Assembly (NCBI RefSeq): GCF_000424305.1
Contig: NZ_AUJQ01000006.1
Span: 124,001-188,000 of the forward strand
DNA length: 64,000 nucleotides
From: Pseudobutyrivibrio ruminis AD2017
Lineage (GTDB): Bacteria > Bacillota > Clostridia > Lachnospirales > Lachnospiraceae
Reading direction: 5' to 3'
In this document: piece after piece, positions 1 to 8,108 of the stretch
How positions within the stretch are numbered: the first letter of the stretch is position 1
How the letters are laid out: the number at the start of each line of letters is the position of its first letter
Made by a program: the position numbers and the translations under genes
Notes under the pieces: model-generated
Databases searched by the model: none
What the model was told of the DNA's origin: nothing
Seen by the model: only the letters and a program-made list of their open reading frames with translations

Positions 1-164
1 GGAAGCTATCTGATCAGATTGAGGAAGTTGGCATTAGATGGAATGGATTTAAAAAAATGGGCTTGAATCCATGGCATGAACTTTTTTATGTATTAAAGCC
101 AATTATTGTATGGCTAGTCCCAAACAGATTAGCTTTTGCAATTAGAAATGGATATAAGTCTTAG
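1..164 (+). CDS. C-terminal end of a truncated cell-surface biosynthesis protein
   Basis: An open frame enters from the left edge (first full codon at base 3) and ends at a TAG at 162-164, giving about 53 residues. The tail is rich in aromatic and hydrophobic residues (WHELFYVLKPIIVWLVPNR) and ends in RNGYKS. That would suit the membrane-proximal C-terminus of a glycosyltransferase, but too little is left to assign a family. Its stop lies inside the ribosome binding site of the next gene (TAGGAG), so it is probably the preceding member of the same polysaccharide operon. Confidence 0.55.
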   Translation, partial: KLSDQIEEVGIRWNGFKKMGLNPWHELFYVLKPIIVWLVPNRLAFAIRNGYKS

Positions 165-175
165 GAGTTTTATGT

Positions 176-1588
176 GTGAAAAATGAAAAAGTAATAGAGT
201 ACGAAAAGCTTTATAAAGCTGTGCCACCCCTTGCAAGATTGTCCACTGATTTAAAAGTCGACAGTGAACAATTTGATGCTGAAGATGTGGTAGCTCAAAC
301 TGGTAGATATGTTTTTGCTCCAGTTTTAAACAGTTTTGTTTTGTACTTATTAGAAGATGCAATAAATAAAGGCGTTAAAACACTTTTCTTTTTAGCTAGA
401 GATGCATATTTTTACTATGTAATAGCTGAAAGATATGTTAAGCAGTTTAATCTTAATATTCAGTGTAAATATCTGTACGTTTCAAGATTATCTCTTAGAG
501 TTCCTTTGTATCACATGGATATTAACCAGGCCTTATCATACATTACTTTAAGCGGTGTGGATGTTACACCTGCAAAAGTAATTAATCGCTCAGGTTTGCC
601 TGAGGAGGATAAAAGCCAGTTTATAACGAAGATTGCTAAGTATCTAAATATAAAAGAAGACGAGCAAATACCGCGTAACAGATTGGGAGAGGTCAAATCT
701 CTTCTAAGTGACGACAAGGATTTTTGTCAGTTGCTGATTAATAAATCCAAGGAAGAGTTTTCATGTGCGTTAAAGTACTTGGAAGAATCAGGCTTTGGAG
801 CAAACGAAAAAATAGCAATCGTTGATAGCGGTTGGGTTGGTTCGATACAAAAGAGCTTAGGTGAGTTCCGTAAGTATCTGGGCCAGGCTGATGAGCTTGA
901 AGGGTATTACTATGGCCTTTATGAAATACCTGATAAAGCAGAAGAAAAATATTATCATTCATTCTTGTTTGGTCCAAGGTCAAAGCTGAAAAACAAAGTG
1001 CAGTTTAACAATTGCCTGTTTGAATGTATTTTTTCAGCACCTCATGGTATGACTTTGCGGTATATGAAGGATGAAAAGGTTACACCTGTTTTATCAACAA
1101 TTACCCAGGGCCAGATAGATTATTTGAACAAGATAGAAACAATTGTGGATAGATATCTTGATCAACTGTTTACATCTTGCAGTAGTTTTGAAGAAGCTTG
1201 TGGATTATTTGGAAATCCTACATCTAGAAAAGCTATTGAGAATGTTTTGTTTAGCTTTATGGCTAAACCATCATATGAAGAAGCAAAAGCTTTTGGCAGA
1301 ATGCATTTTTCAGATGATGTAATAGATTATAACAACGCCGTGTTAGCCAATAATCTTTCTGAAAAAGATTTAAATGAAAACCACTTTGTTAGAAGAGTTT
1401 TTATTGAATTAAAAGGAATGATTTTTGGAAAAAGGCACGTTGTAAATATATCAGGATGGTATGAAGGTTCAGTAATGCTGTATTCTAAACCATCCCATAT
1501 TAAATACCATTTATGGGCATACAAACACTATAAGTATTATTTGCAATATTGCAAAAGAAAACGTTGGATAAGAAAGCGAGAGATATGA
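176..1588 (+). CDS. Polysaccharide-cluster protein with the domain usually fused to HAD hydrolases (COG5610-like)
   Basis: The protein has 470 residues with a GTG start; TAGGAG at 162-167 is well spaced for it, and the nearby ATGs are out of frame. The N-terminal half contains KTLFFLARDAYFYYVIAERY and the middle IAIVDSGWVGSIQKSLGEF. Equivalent segments (LLFLSRDGDTL, ALLVDIGWAGSG) occur in the C-terminal half of the 706-residue protein at 13131-15251, which carries a HAD phosphatase domain in front. This protein is therefore the same domain without the HAD part. The family is common in capsule and exopolysaccharide clusters, but its biochemical role is not known to me. The last bases overlap the next gene as ATGA, so translation is probably coupled. 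Confidence 0.75.
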   Translation: MKNEKVIEYEKLYKAVPPLARLSTDLKVDSEQFDAEDVVAQTGRYVFAPVLNSFVLYLLEDAINKGVKTLFFLARDAYFYYVIAERYVKQFNLNIQCKYLYVSRLSLRVPLYHMDINQALSYITLSGVDVTPAKVINRSGLPEEDKSQFITKIAKYLNIKEDEQIPRNRLGEVKSLLSDDKDFCQLLINKSKEEFSCALKYLEESGFGANEKIAIVDSGWVGSIQKSLGEFRKYLGQADELEGYYYGLYEIPDKAEEKYYHSFLFGPRSKLKNKVQFNNCLFECIFSAPHGMTLRYMKDEKVTPVLSTITQGQIDYLNKIETIVDRYLDQLFTSCSSFEEACGLFGNPTSRKAIENVLFSFMAKPSYEEAKAFGRMHFSDDVIDYNNAVLANNLSEKDLNENHFVRRVFIELKGMIFGKRHVVNISGWYEGSVMLYSKPSHIKYHLWAYKHYKYYLQYCKRKRWIRKREI

Positions 1589-3207
1589 GAAGACATAATT
1601 TTAGAGGACTAGTTGCTACGCTAACAATACTATCCTGCTTAATGCTTAACAATCAATATGTATATGCTGCTGGAGGTGAAGTCAGCTTTGGTTCACTTGA
1701 ATACAGCGAACCAGAGGATTCAAAATTTCCTATTGGCGTTTACATCAGCACAACTGATACTAATCAGACTTATCATATTGAGTTGAAATATGATAAGAAC
1801 AGAATGAGCTACATCAAAGGTGGCGATTCTGAAGAAGATGGCATTATTACATTAGAAGGTAAGGGCTTATCTTCAAGAAGAAAGTATATGCTTTCTTTTG
1901 AAACAATATCAGGTGGTGAGGCATATCTGTCAGTTCAAAGTGGTTACACAACAGACGCAGATGGCTCAAACAAGCAGGATATAGATAAGTTACTCAACGT
2001 TAATATTTTTATAGAGGGTGAAGATACTGCCTTGGCATTGGAACAAGCAGAGGCAGAGCGAGAAGCGGCAGCGTTAGAAGAGACATCCAATGAGATTTCA
2101 CCGGTAACAGATGTAGTTGCAACACAAGATAGTGTTGAAGAAAGAGAAAGTGAAAATCCAGAAGATATGAAGTTAGAAACAAATTTACTTGAGAATGTTG
2201 AATCGACATTGCTTAATGATCCAGTAATGATTGGATTAACAGTTGGTTTGATAGTGGCGGTTATAGCGCTTATTGTAGCAGTTGTTCTGTTTATTGGCAG
2301 AAAGAAGAGACGCAAGAAGCGTGAAGCCATAAGAGTCGCTAGACGTAACCAGCATATTGCTGAAGCCTTAAAGGTTCAAGATTTAGATTCGGTGGAAGAG
2401 GTTGAAGAGGCCGAAGTTTCAACTGATCCAGAAACAGTCATTTCTGTTAAGAACGTGACTATGAAGTTTAAGGTGGCCACACAGAGTACATCAGGTATCA
2501 AGGATTATATTATTCAGTTCTTAAAGAGAAATATTTCCTACAGAGAATTTTATGCACTTGATAATGTTAGCTTTGATGTATCAAAGGGTGAGGTAGTAGG
2601 TATTATAGGAACCAATGGTTCTGGTAAGTCTACAATTCTTAAGATTGTTTCAGGAGCTTTAAGACCAACATCAGGTTCTGTTGAAGTTGATAGAAAAAAG
2701 GTTCAGCTTCTTACACTTGGTACAGGTTTTGATATGGAGCTTACAGGACGTGAGAATGTATATCTTAATGGTGCGATTATTGGATATTCAAAGAAATTCT
2801 TAGATGATCACTATGATGAGATCGTAGAGTTTGCAGAACTTCAGGATTTCATGGATGAAAAGGTAAAGAATTATTCAAGTGGTATGGTCAGCCGTCTTGG
2901 ATTCGCCATCGCAACAGCTGGTGACGCAGCAGAAATCCTCATCCTCGATGAGGTGCTTTCAGTAGGTGATGAGTTCTTTAGAAAGAAATCACTTAAGAGA
3001 GTTAAGGAAATGATACATGGCGGAAGCACTGTTCTTATGGTAAGCCACGGTATGGGTACTATTCGTGATAACTGCTCTAAGGTTGTATGGATTGAAAAGG
3101 GTAAGCTTAGAATGGTTGGAACACCTGATGTTGTGTGTAAGGCATATCAGCATATGCAAGAAGAAGGTGTGCCTGAGCCAATAAAAGCAGTGAGTGAGGT
3201 GTCGTAA
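1585..3207 (+). CDS. Polysaccharide ABC exporter ATPase (Wzt/TagH type) fused to a secreted domain and a transmembrane helix
   Basis: The chosen start is the ATG at 1585, which overlaps the previous stop as ATGA; an in-frame TTG at 1549 is less likely. Residues 1-29 form a signal peptide (basic start, hydrophobic core, ending VYAA). Residues about 30-140 form a beta-rich domain that looks cohesin-like (for example ELKYDKNRMSYI). An acidic linker follows, then one transmembrane helix at about 213-238 followed by RKKRRKKR. The C-terminal part (about 285-540) is an ABC ATPase with Walker A GTNGSGKST (about 342-350), signature YSSGM, Walker B ILILDEV and switch MVSHG. Predicted topology is domain outside and ATPase inside. 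Wzt proteins normally lack a membrane helix and carry any sugar-binding domain at the cytoplasmic C-terminus. It energises export through the two permeases that follow. Confidence 0.88.
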   Translation: MRRHNFRGLVATLTILSCLMLNNQYVYAAGGEVSFGSLEYSEPEDSKFPIGVYISTTDTNQTYHIELKYDKNRMSYIKGGDSEEDGIITLEGKGLSSRRKYMLSFETISGGEAYLSVQSGYTTDADGSNKQDIDKLLNVNIFIEGEDTALALEQAEAEREAAALEETSNEISPVTDVVATQDSVEERESENPEDMKLETNLLENVESTLLNDPVMIGLTVGLIVAVIALIVAVVLFIGRKKRRKKREAIRVARRNQHIAEALKVQDLDSVEEVEEAEVSTDPETVISVKNVTMKFKVATQSTSGIKDYIIQFLKRNISYREFYALDNVSFDVSKGEVVGIIGTNGSGKSTILKIVSGALRPTSGSVEVDRKKVQLLTLGTGFDMELTGRENVYLNGAIIGYSKKFLDDHYDEIVEFAELQDFMDEKVKNYSSGMVSRLGFAIATAGDAAEILILDEVLSVGDEFFRKKSLKRVKEMIHGGSTVLMVSHGMGTIRDNCSKVVWIEKGKLRMVGTPDVVCKAYQHMQEEGVPEPIKAVSEVS

Positions 3208-3968
3208 TGCAATATGGTATAAAACAATACATTTTTGTTATACGAGAACTCACGGCTAGAGAGATAAAGAGAAAGTATTCGAGATCGGTGCTTGGAATAT
3301 TGTGGTCGGTGTTACAACCAATGTTGTTTATGGTGGTCATGACTATGGTTTTTAGTGGATTTACTATGAAAAGTACTGACTATGCTGTTTACTATTTGAC
3401 TGGTTTTACATTATGGACAATGTTTAATGTTTCGACGACTACAGCGATGACAGTTTTTGAAGATAATAAAAATTTATTTCAGAAAACTAAAATACCTAGA
3501 GAAGTGTTTGTACTTTCTAGAGATTATACAGCATTAGTAAATTTAGGTTTTTCTACCATTGCTCTAGTAATTGTTTTGATTGTTGTTAGAGTTAAATTGA
3601 CTTGGACTGTAATTTTTTTCCCACTAGCAGTATTGTTGGAGTTAGCTTTTTCAATTGGAGTTTCATTTTTTCTAGCTTCAATTTATGTATTTTATAAGGA
3701 TATTCTTTTTATTTGGAGAAATATAATTGTGTTATTAATACATATGGTGGCTATTTTTTATCCTATAGAAAAATACCCGGCGTCAGTTCAAAAGATTACG
3801 TTATATAATCCTTTATTTATATATCCTGATGTTGCAAGAAAAAGCTTATTGTATGGAACATATGACTTGGTGCAAATAAAACTAATGACTATATGGGCAA
3901 TAGGTGTTCTTATCGTAGGATTAAGTGTTTTTAAATTATTAGAGAATAGTATTGTAAAAAAATTATGA
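3207..3968 (+). CDS. ABC-2 type polysaccharide exporter permease, first of two
   Basis: This is a 253-residue integral membrane protein with about six hydrophobic segments. It has the ABC-2/Wzm/TagG signature: an amphipathic start with REIKRKYSRSVLGILWSVL, and near the end the YPASVQKITLYNPLFIYPD segment. The start overlaps the ATPase stop (TAATG) and its own stop overlaps the next gene (ATGA), so ATPase and both permeases are translated as one unit. It would form the membrane channel that moves an undecaprenyl-linked glycan or teichoic-acid-like polymer outward. The gene is very AT-rich compared with the ATPase domain just upstream. Confidence 0.88.
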   Translation: MQYGIKQYIFVIRELTAREIKRKYSRSVLGILWSVLQPMLFMVVMTMVFSGFTMKSTDYAVYYLTGFTLWTMFNVSTTTAMTVFEDNKNLFQKTKIPREVFVLSRDYTALVNLGFSTIALVIVLIVVRVKLTWTVIFFPLAVLLELAFSIGVSFFLASIYVFYKDILFIWRNIIVLLIHMVAIFYPIEKYPASVQKITLYNPLFIYPDVARKSLLYGTYDLVQIKLMTIWAIGVLIVGLSVFKLLENSIVKKL

Positions 3969-4738
3969 GAAATATTGAAAAAATAAAACAGACATTGTTT
4001 GTTTTACAGCAAATAGGTTATCAAGAACAAAAGAAAAGAAATGCAGAAACTAGCCTAGGGTTTTTGTGGAATATACTAAATCCTCTTTTATATATGATAA
4101 TTCTTTCAACGTATTATATGAACGTAATTATACATGATATAGATAGATTTCCAGTGTTTGTTTTTACAGGAATTACTATTTATAACTATTATAATACTGC
4201 TACTAAAGGGGCTTTGAAATCTTTAGTTAATAATAAGAATTTATTAATCAAAACAAAACAACCAGTTGATATTTTTATTAAAAGTAAAATATATGAAGGG
4301 TTTAGAGAATTCTTATTTTCATCTATAGCGATTATTCCTATATTTATTGCTTTTAAGGTTAGGTTAACGTGGAGAGCATTGCTCGTTATTCCAATTTTGT
4401 TAATTACAACATTGATTATTTCGAGTATTGGAAAAATATTAGCAATTTGGTATGTGTACTTTGCTGATATTGATTATTTATATTCGGTACTAATGACAAT
4501 GCTGATTTTTGTTTCAGGTACATTTCTTCCTTTAGGAAGGTATCCAGCTTCAATTAAAACAGCGTTAACGTATAATCCAATATTTTTATCAATCTATTTA
4601 TATAGAAATAGTTTGTTATATGGTATTCCTTCGTATTGGACAGCATGGGTGAAATTTATAGTATGGGCCATTTTATTATTTATTTATTCAAATTGGCTGT
4701 TTGAAAAGAAAAGAGATGATTGTATTAACAGATTATGA
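3965..4738 (+). CDS. ABC-2 type polysaccharide exporter permease, second of two
   Basis: This 257-residue membrane protein is a divergent paralogue of the preceding gene. It shares the ETSLGFLWNILNPLLYMII start and the RYPASIKTALTYNPIF segment, but is otherwise very different. Wzm-type permeases usually act as homodimers from one gene. Two unlike, translationally coupled permeases next to one ATPase suggest a heterodimeric channel, which is an inference. The start ATG at 3965 overlaps the upstream stop, and the stop overlaps the following glycosyltransferase. Confidence 0.86.
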   Translation: MRNIEKIKQTLFVLQQIGYQEQKKRNAETSLGFLWNILNPLLYMIILSTYYMNVIIHDIDRFPVFVFTGITIYNYYNTATKGALKSLVNNKNLLIKTKQPVDIFIKSKIYEGFREFLFSSIAIIPIFIAFKVRLTWRALLVIPILLITTLIISSIGKILAIWYVYFADIDYLYSVLMTMLIFVSGTFLPLGRYPASIKTALTYNPIFLSIYLYRNSLLYGIPSYWTAWVKFIVWAILLFIYSNWLFEKKRDDCINRL

Positions 4739-5781
4739 TAAAAAAACGCGTTTTATTAGTAAGTTATGAGTTATCATGCACTGGTTCGCCCAAAGCAGTA
4801 TTGAATATGGCTAACGCATTTAGAGATTGTGGTTACTTTGTTGGAATATGGGCATTGAATGATGGACCTTATGCTTCTGAATTTGAGAAAGAAGGATATC
4901 AGGTTGAAATCATATCGTTTCCACGCGATGCCGGAGAATTATTAGATAAAAGAATAAGGTCATATGAGCTAGTTATTTGTCATACTATTTTCTGTGCAGA
5001 GTTTGCTTGTTATACACAGAGAATAAAGAAAACAGCGTTATATATACACGAGGCGGCGAATATTAGAAAGCTTATGAACAAATGTGGTATTGATAAGAAA
5101 TATTTGTTAGGTATCAGACACACTTTTTGTGTAAGCGATTATGCTAAAACACAAATATGTAATAATTACAACCTTAAAAATTTATATGTACTAAATAATT
5201 ATGTTAGTCAATATGACGTTGAGCAAGAACAAAAAGGGTCTCATGATACAATAAGACTTTGTCTATCAGGAACAGTAGAAGAAAGAAAAGGATTAGATAT
5301 TTTAGTCCAAGCGTTAAGTAATTATTTATATCATGATATTGAATTGCATGTTATAGGAGAAATTCCTGAGTGGTCTATGAAGTATGCTGAAAAATGGCTT
5401 GATAATGATTTTATTATTTATCATGGGGCAATATCTGATAGAGCAGAATTGATGAAGCTTTATAAATCTATGGATGTATTTGTTGTCGCGTCTAGAGATG
5501 AATCTTGTTCTCTTGTTGCGTTAGAGGCAGCTATGTTAAAAAAGGCTTTGATAGTAACTGAAAACACAGGGGCCAAATACATAGTTGATAATAAGGCGTG
5601 TATAGTAAAAACTAATGATGCGGATAGTCTTTCGAATGCTATAAAGATGTTTATAAAAAAGCCTAATATGATAGTGAATGAAGGCAAGGCAAATTATGAG
5701 AAGTACTTGAAATATGCATCTGAAAATAATTATAAAAAGAAATTAAAAAAATATATTAGAAAAATAATATTTTCATTTTAA
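4735..5781 (+). CDS. Glycosyltransferase family 4 (GT-B fold)
   Basis: The protein has 348 residues. The C-terminal half has the GT4 pattern: EERKGLDILVQAL, then MDVFVVASRDESCSLVALEAAM, where the glutamates of the ESCSLVALE segment match the EX7E nucleotide-sugar binding motif. The N-terminal half is a looser Rossmann-like domain beginning KKRVLLVSYELSCTGSPKAVL. It transfers a sugar from a nucleotide donor during glycan assembly on the cytoplasmic face; donor and acceptor cannot be told from sequence. The start overlaps the permease stop as ATGA. Confidence 0.85.
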   Translation: MIKKRVLLVSYELSCTGSPKAVLNMANAFRDCGYFVGIWALNDGPYASEFEKEGYQVEIISFPRDAGELLDKRIRSYELVICHTIFCAEFACYTQRIKKTALYIHEAANIRKLMNKCGIDKKYLLGIRHTFCVSDYAKTQICNNYNLKNLYVLNNYVSQYDVEQEQKGSHDTIRLCLSGTVEERKGLDILVQALSNYLYHDIELHVIGEIPEWSMKYAEKWLDNDFIIYHGAISDRAELMKLYKSMDVFVVASRDESCSLVALEAAMLKKALIVTENTGAKYIVDNKACIVKTNDADSLSNAIKMFIKKPNMIVNEGKANYEKYLKYASENNYKKKLKKYIRKIIFSF

Positions 5782-5797
5782 GGGAGGATATATAGAA

Positions 5798-6886
5798 ATG
5801 AATGAAAATGTAAAAATATCAATTGTAGTACCAGTATGTAATGTAGAGAGATACTTGGGAGAATGCTTAGATAGTATTTTAAATCAAACATTTAAGAATT
5901 TTGAGGCAATTTGTGTAAATGATGGATCTACAGATAATTCTTTAGATGTTCTTCGTAGTTATGAGAAAAAGGACAGTAGAATTAAAGTAATTACAAAACC
6001 AAATTCTGGCTATGGAAATACTATGAATGTTGGAATGGATGCAGCTCGTGGAGAATACATTTGTATTATCGAGTCAGATGATTATGTAGATGAACACATG
6101 TTAGAAAGACTGTTAGATACAGTTGAATTATATGATGCTGATATTGTTAAATCAGATCATTATATTTTCTCAACAAAAAATGGTAAAAATAAAAGTCAGT
6201 TCCAAGCTGTATGTCCACAGGAATATTACAATAGAGTGCTTAATGCATCAATATGTCCAGAAATTTTTACTTTTACTATGATGAATTGGACTGGTATTTA
6301 TAGAACATCATTCCTCAGAAATAACAATATTAGACATAATGAGACTCCAGGAGCAAGTTTCCAGGATAACGGATTTTGGTTCCAGGCAATATCGATGGCA
6401 AAAAAGGTAGTATTTATTAATGAGGCATTTTATTACTACAGACAGGATAATCCTAATTCATCTATAAATAGTAAGAAGAAAGTATTCTGTATTTGTGATG
6501 AATATAAATTTATGAAAGAGATATTAAATAGTCATAAGGAATTTGGAGAGGAAATCCATAAACGTTTCTTCGAGAAAAAACTATTTAACTATTTGAATTC
6601 TTATAATAGAGTTTCTAACGAGTATAAGCTTGAGTTTCTTGAACATATTAGTAAAGAGTTTGAAGATGATTTAAAGGATCCTTTACTACGTATAGAATCT
6701 CTTGACCCATGGATTTTTGCTCAGGTAAACAGAATAATTGATTCACCAAAGTTATTTATGATTGAGGATTGTTCTGTGAAATATAGAGAAGAATATAATA
6801 AAGTTCATAGTCAGTTAATAGCTATAAGAAATTCTAAAGAGTTTGAACGTGGCTTGAAAGTAAAAGAATTATTACATGTTAAATAG
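5798..6886 (+). CDS. Glycosyltransferase family 2 (GT-A fold)
   Basis: The protein has 362 residues. The N-terminus is the classic GT2 start (KISIVVPVCNVERYLGECLDSIL), followed by VNDGSTDNS and a DXD-like ESDD at about residues 92-95, which would bind the metal and nucleotide-sugar. A clear AGGGAGG lies upstream of the ATG. It is the first of two adjacent GT2 genes whose N-terminal domains resemble each other, so one may have arisen by duplication. Sugar specificity is unknown. Confidence 0.88.
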   Translation: MNENVKISIVVPVCNVERYLGECLDSILNQTFKNFEAICVNDGSTDNSLDVLRSYEKKDSRIKVITKPNSGYGNTMNVGMDAARGEYICIIESDDYVDEHMLERLLDTVELYDADIVKSDHYIFSTKNGKNKSQFQAVCPQEYYNRVLNASICPEIFTFTMMNWTGIYRTSFLRNNNIRHNETPGASFQDNGFWFQAISMAKKVVFINEAFYYYRQDNPNSSINSKKKVFCICDEYKFMKEILNSHKEFGEEIHKRFFEKKLFNYLNSYNRVSNEYKLEFLEHISKEFEDDLKDPLLRIESLDPWIFAQVNRIIDSPKLFMIEDCSVKYREEYNKVHSQLIAIRNSKEFERGLKVKELLHVK

Positions 6887-6939
6887 TTAAGAGTATACAG
6901 ATGGCTATAGATTTAATAAAAGAAAAGAAGGATAGTGAA

Positions 6940-8073
6940 ATGAATAATATGCAAAATGATAAAGAAAAAAGTAGACCTGTAATTTCCGTTATTGTTCCAG
7001 TATATAACGCAGAGAAATATATAAAGAAATGTTTGGAAACACTCATTTGTCAAACATATGATAATTTAGAGATTATTTGTGTCGATGATGGATCTACAGA
7101 CCATTCATTAGAGTTGCTAGAACTTTTTGCAAAGAAGGATTATAGAATAAAAATCTTTTCTCAGAAAAATGCAGGACCTGCAGCAGCAAGAAACTTAGCA
7201 TTGAAGAAGGCGACTGGAGATTACATAAGCTTTGTAGATGCTGATGATTTTCTTGAGTACAATGCCTATGAAATATTAGTAAATAAGCTTGAACAAGATG
7301 ATTCATGGGATTTGATTATTTTTGGCGGTAATGTAGTAGGTGAGGCAAATGATTATTTCACAAGTATTTTAACAACTTCATATTGTGAAAGAAGAAACAA
7401 TAGACAGGATGTTATTTTTAAAGAAAAAGCAGCAAAGCCATTTTTATGGTTGCATTTAATAAAGAAGTCAATCTTAACAAATCCTACTCCTCTTTATTTT
7501 GATGAGTCAATGGATTTAGGAGAAGATCAAATATTCCAGTTCCAATATGTTCCAAGAGCGAAAAATATTTTAGTAATTGAGGATAAATTATATAACTACA
7601 GGATTTCAAAGAATGCTTCATTAATGCAGTTATATAATCATAGAAGAATTACTAAAACAAAAATGCATTTTGAAATAGTAAAAAAGGTAGTCGAAAACTG
7701 GAAAGAATCTGGCTTATATGATTCATATAAAGATGAATTGTGGACTTGGGCGGTTAGCTTAATATATTGGACAATAATTGATTTCCCTGCTGAGTTTAAA
7801 AAGAAGTATGCACAGCAATTTATAGATTTACTCGAAAATAAATATAATGAGGGAGCATATATTGTTCTTGAGTATGAAATCGATCATTATATGGAGATGA
7901 AAGAGTGGGTTTTAAATGATTATTCTGAAGAAAAGGCTATGCTAGGAGTTGCTTCTAAAATAGAGAGAGAAAAATATGAAATAGAAGAAACAATTAGATC
8001 TAAGGCTTTCAAAGCAGGTAGAATGTTAACTCCAGTTGATCAAAGATTGGATTTAGATGCATTTGGCGCATAA
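6940..8073 (+). CDS. Glycosyltransferase family 2 (GT-A fold)
   Basis: From the ATG at 6940 the protein has 377 residues. That start is preferred because AAGAAGGA sits at 6925-6932, while the in-frame ATG at 6901 (390 residues) has no good ribosome binding site. Family features are PVISVIVPVYNAEKYI, VDDGSTDHS and the DXD-type DADDF. A C-terminal helical region of about 150 residues ends KAGRMLTPVDQRLDL. It belongs to the same run of glycan-assembly genes. Donor and acceptor are unknown. Confidence 0.87.
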   Translation: MNNMQNDKEKSRPVISVIVPVYNAEKYIKKCLETLICQTYDNLEIICVDDGSTDHSLELLELFAKKDYRIKIFSQKNAGPAAARNLALKKATGDYISFVDADDFLEYNAYEILVNKLEQDDSWDLIIFGGNVVGEANDYFTSILTTSYCERRNNRQDVIFKEKAAKPFLWLHLIKKSILTNPTPLYFDESMDLGEDQIFQFQYVPRAKNILVIEDKLYNYRISKNASLMQLYNHRRITKTKMHFEIVKKVVENWKESGLYDSYKDELWTWAVSLIYWTIIDFPAEFKKKYAQQFIDLLENKYNEGAYIVLEYEIDHYMEMKEWVLNDYSEEKAMLGVASKIEREKYEIEETIRSKAFKAGRMLTPVDQRLDLDAFGA

Positions 8074-8108
8074 TTACAGTAATAAAAAGGTTTATAGGTT
8101 AATAAAAT

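Noticed and set aside
1549-1584. Upstream TTG start for the ABC ATPase fusion
   Set aside because: The ATG at 1585 forms a standard ATGA overlap and gives a proper signal peptide. The TTG would add twelve charged residues before it.
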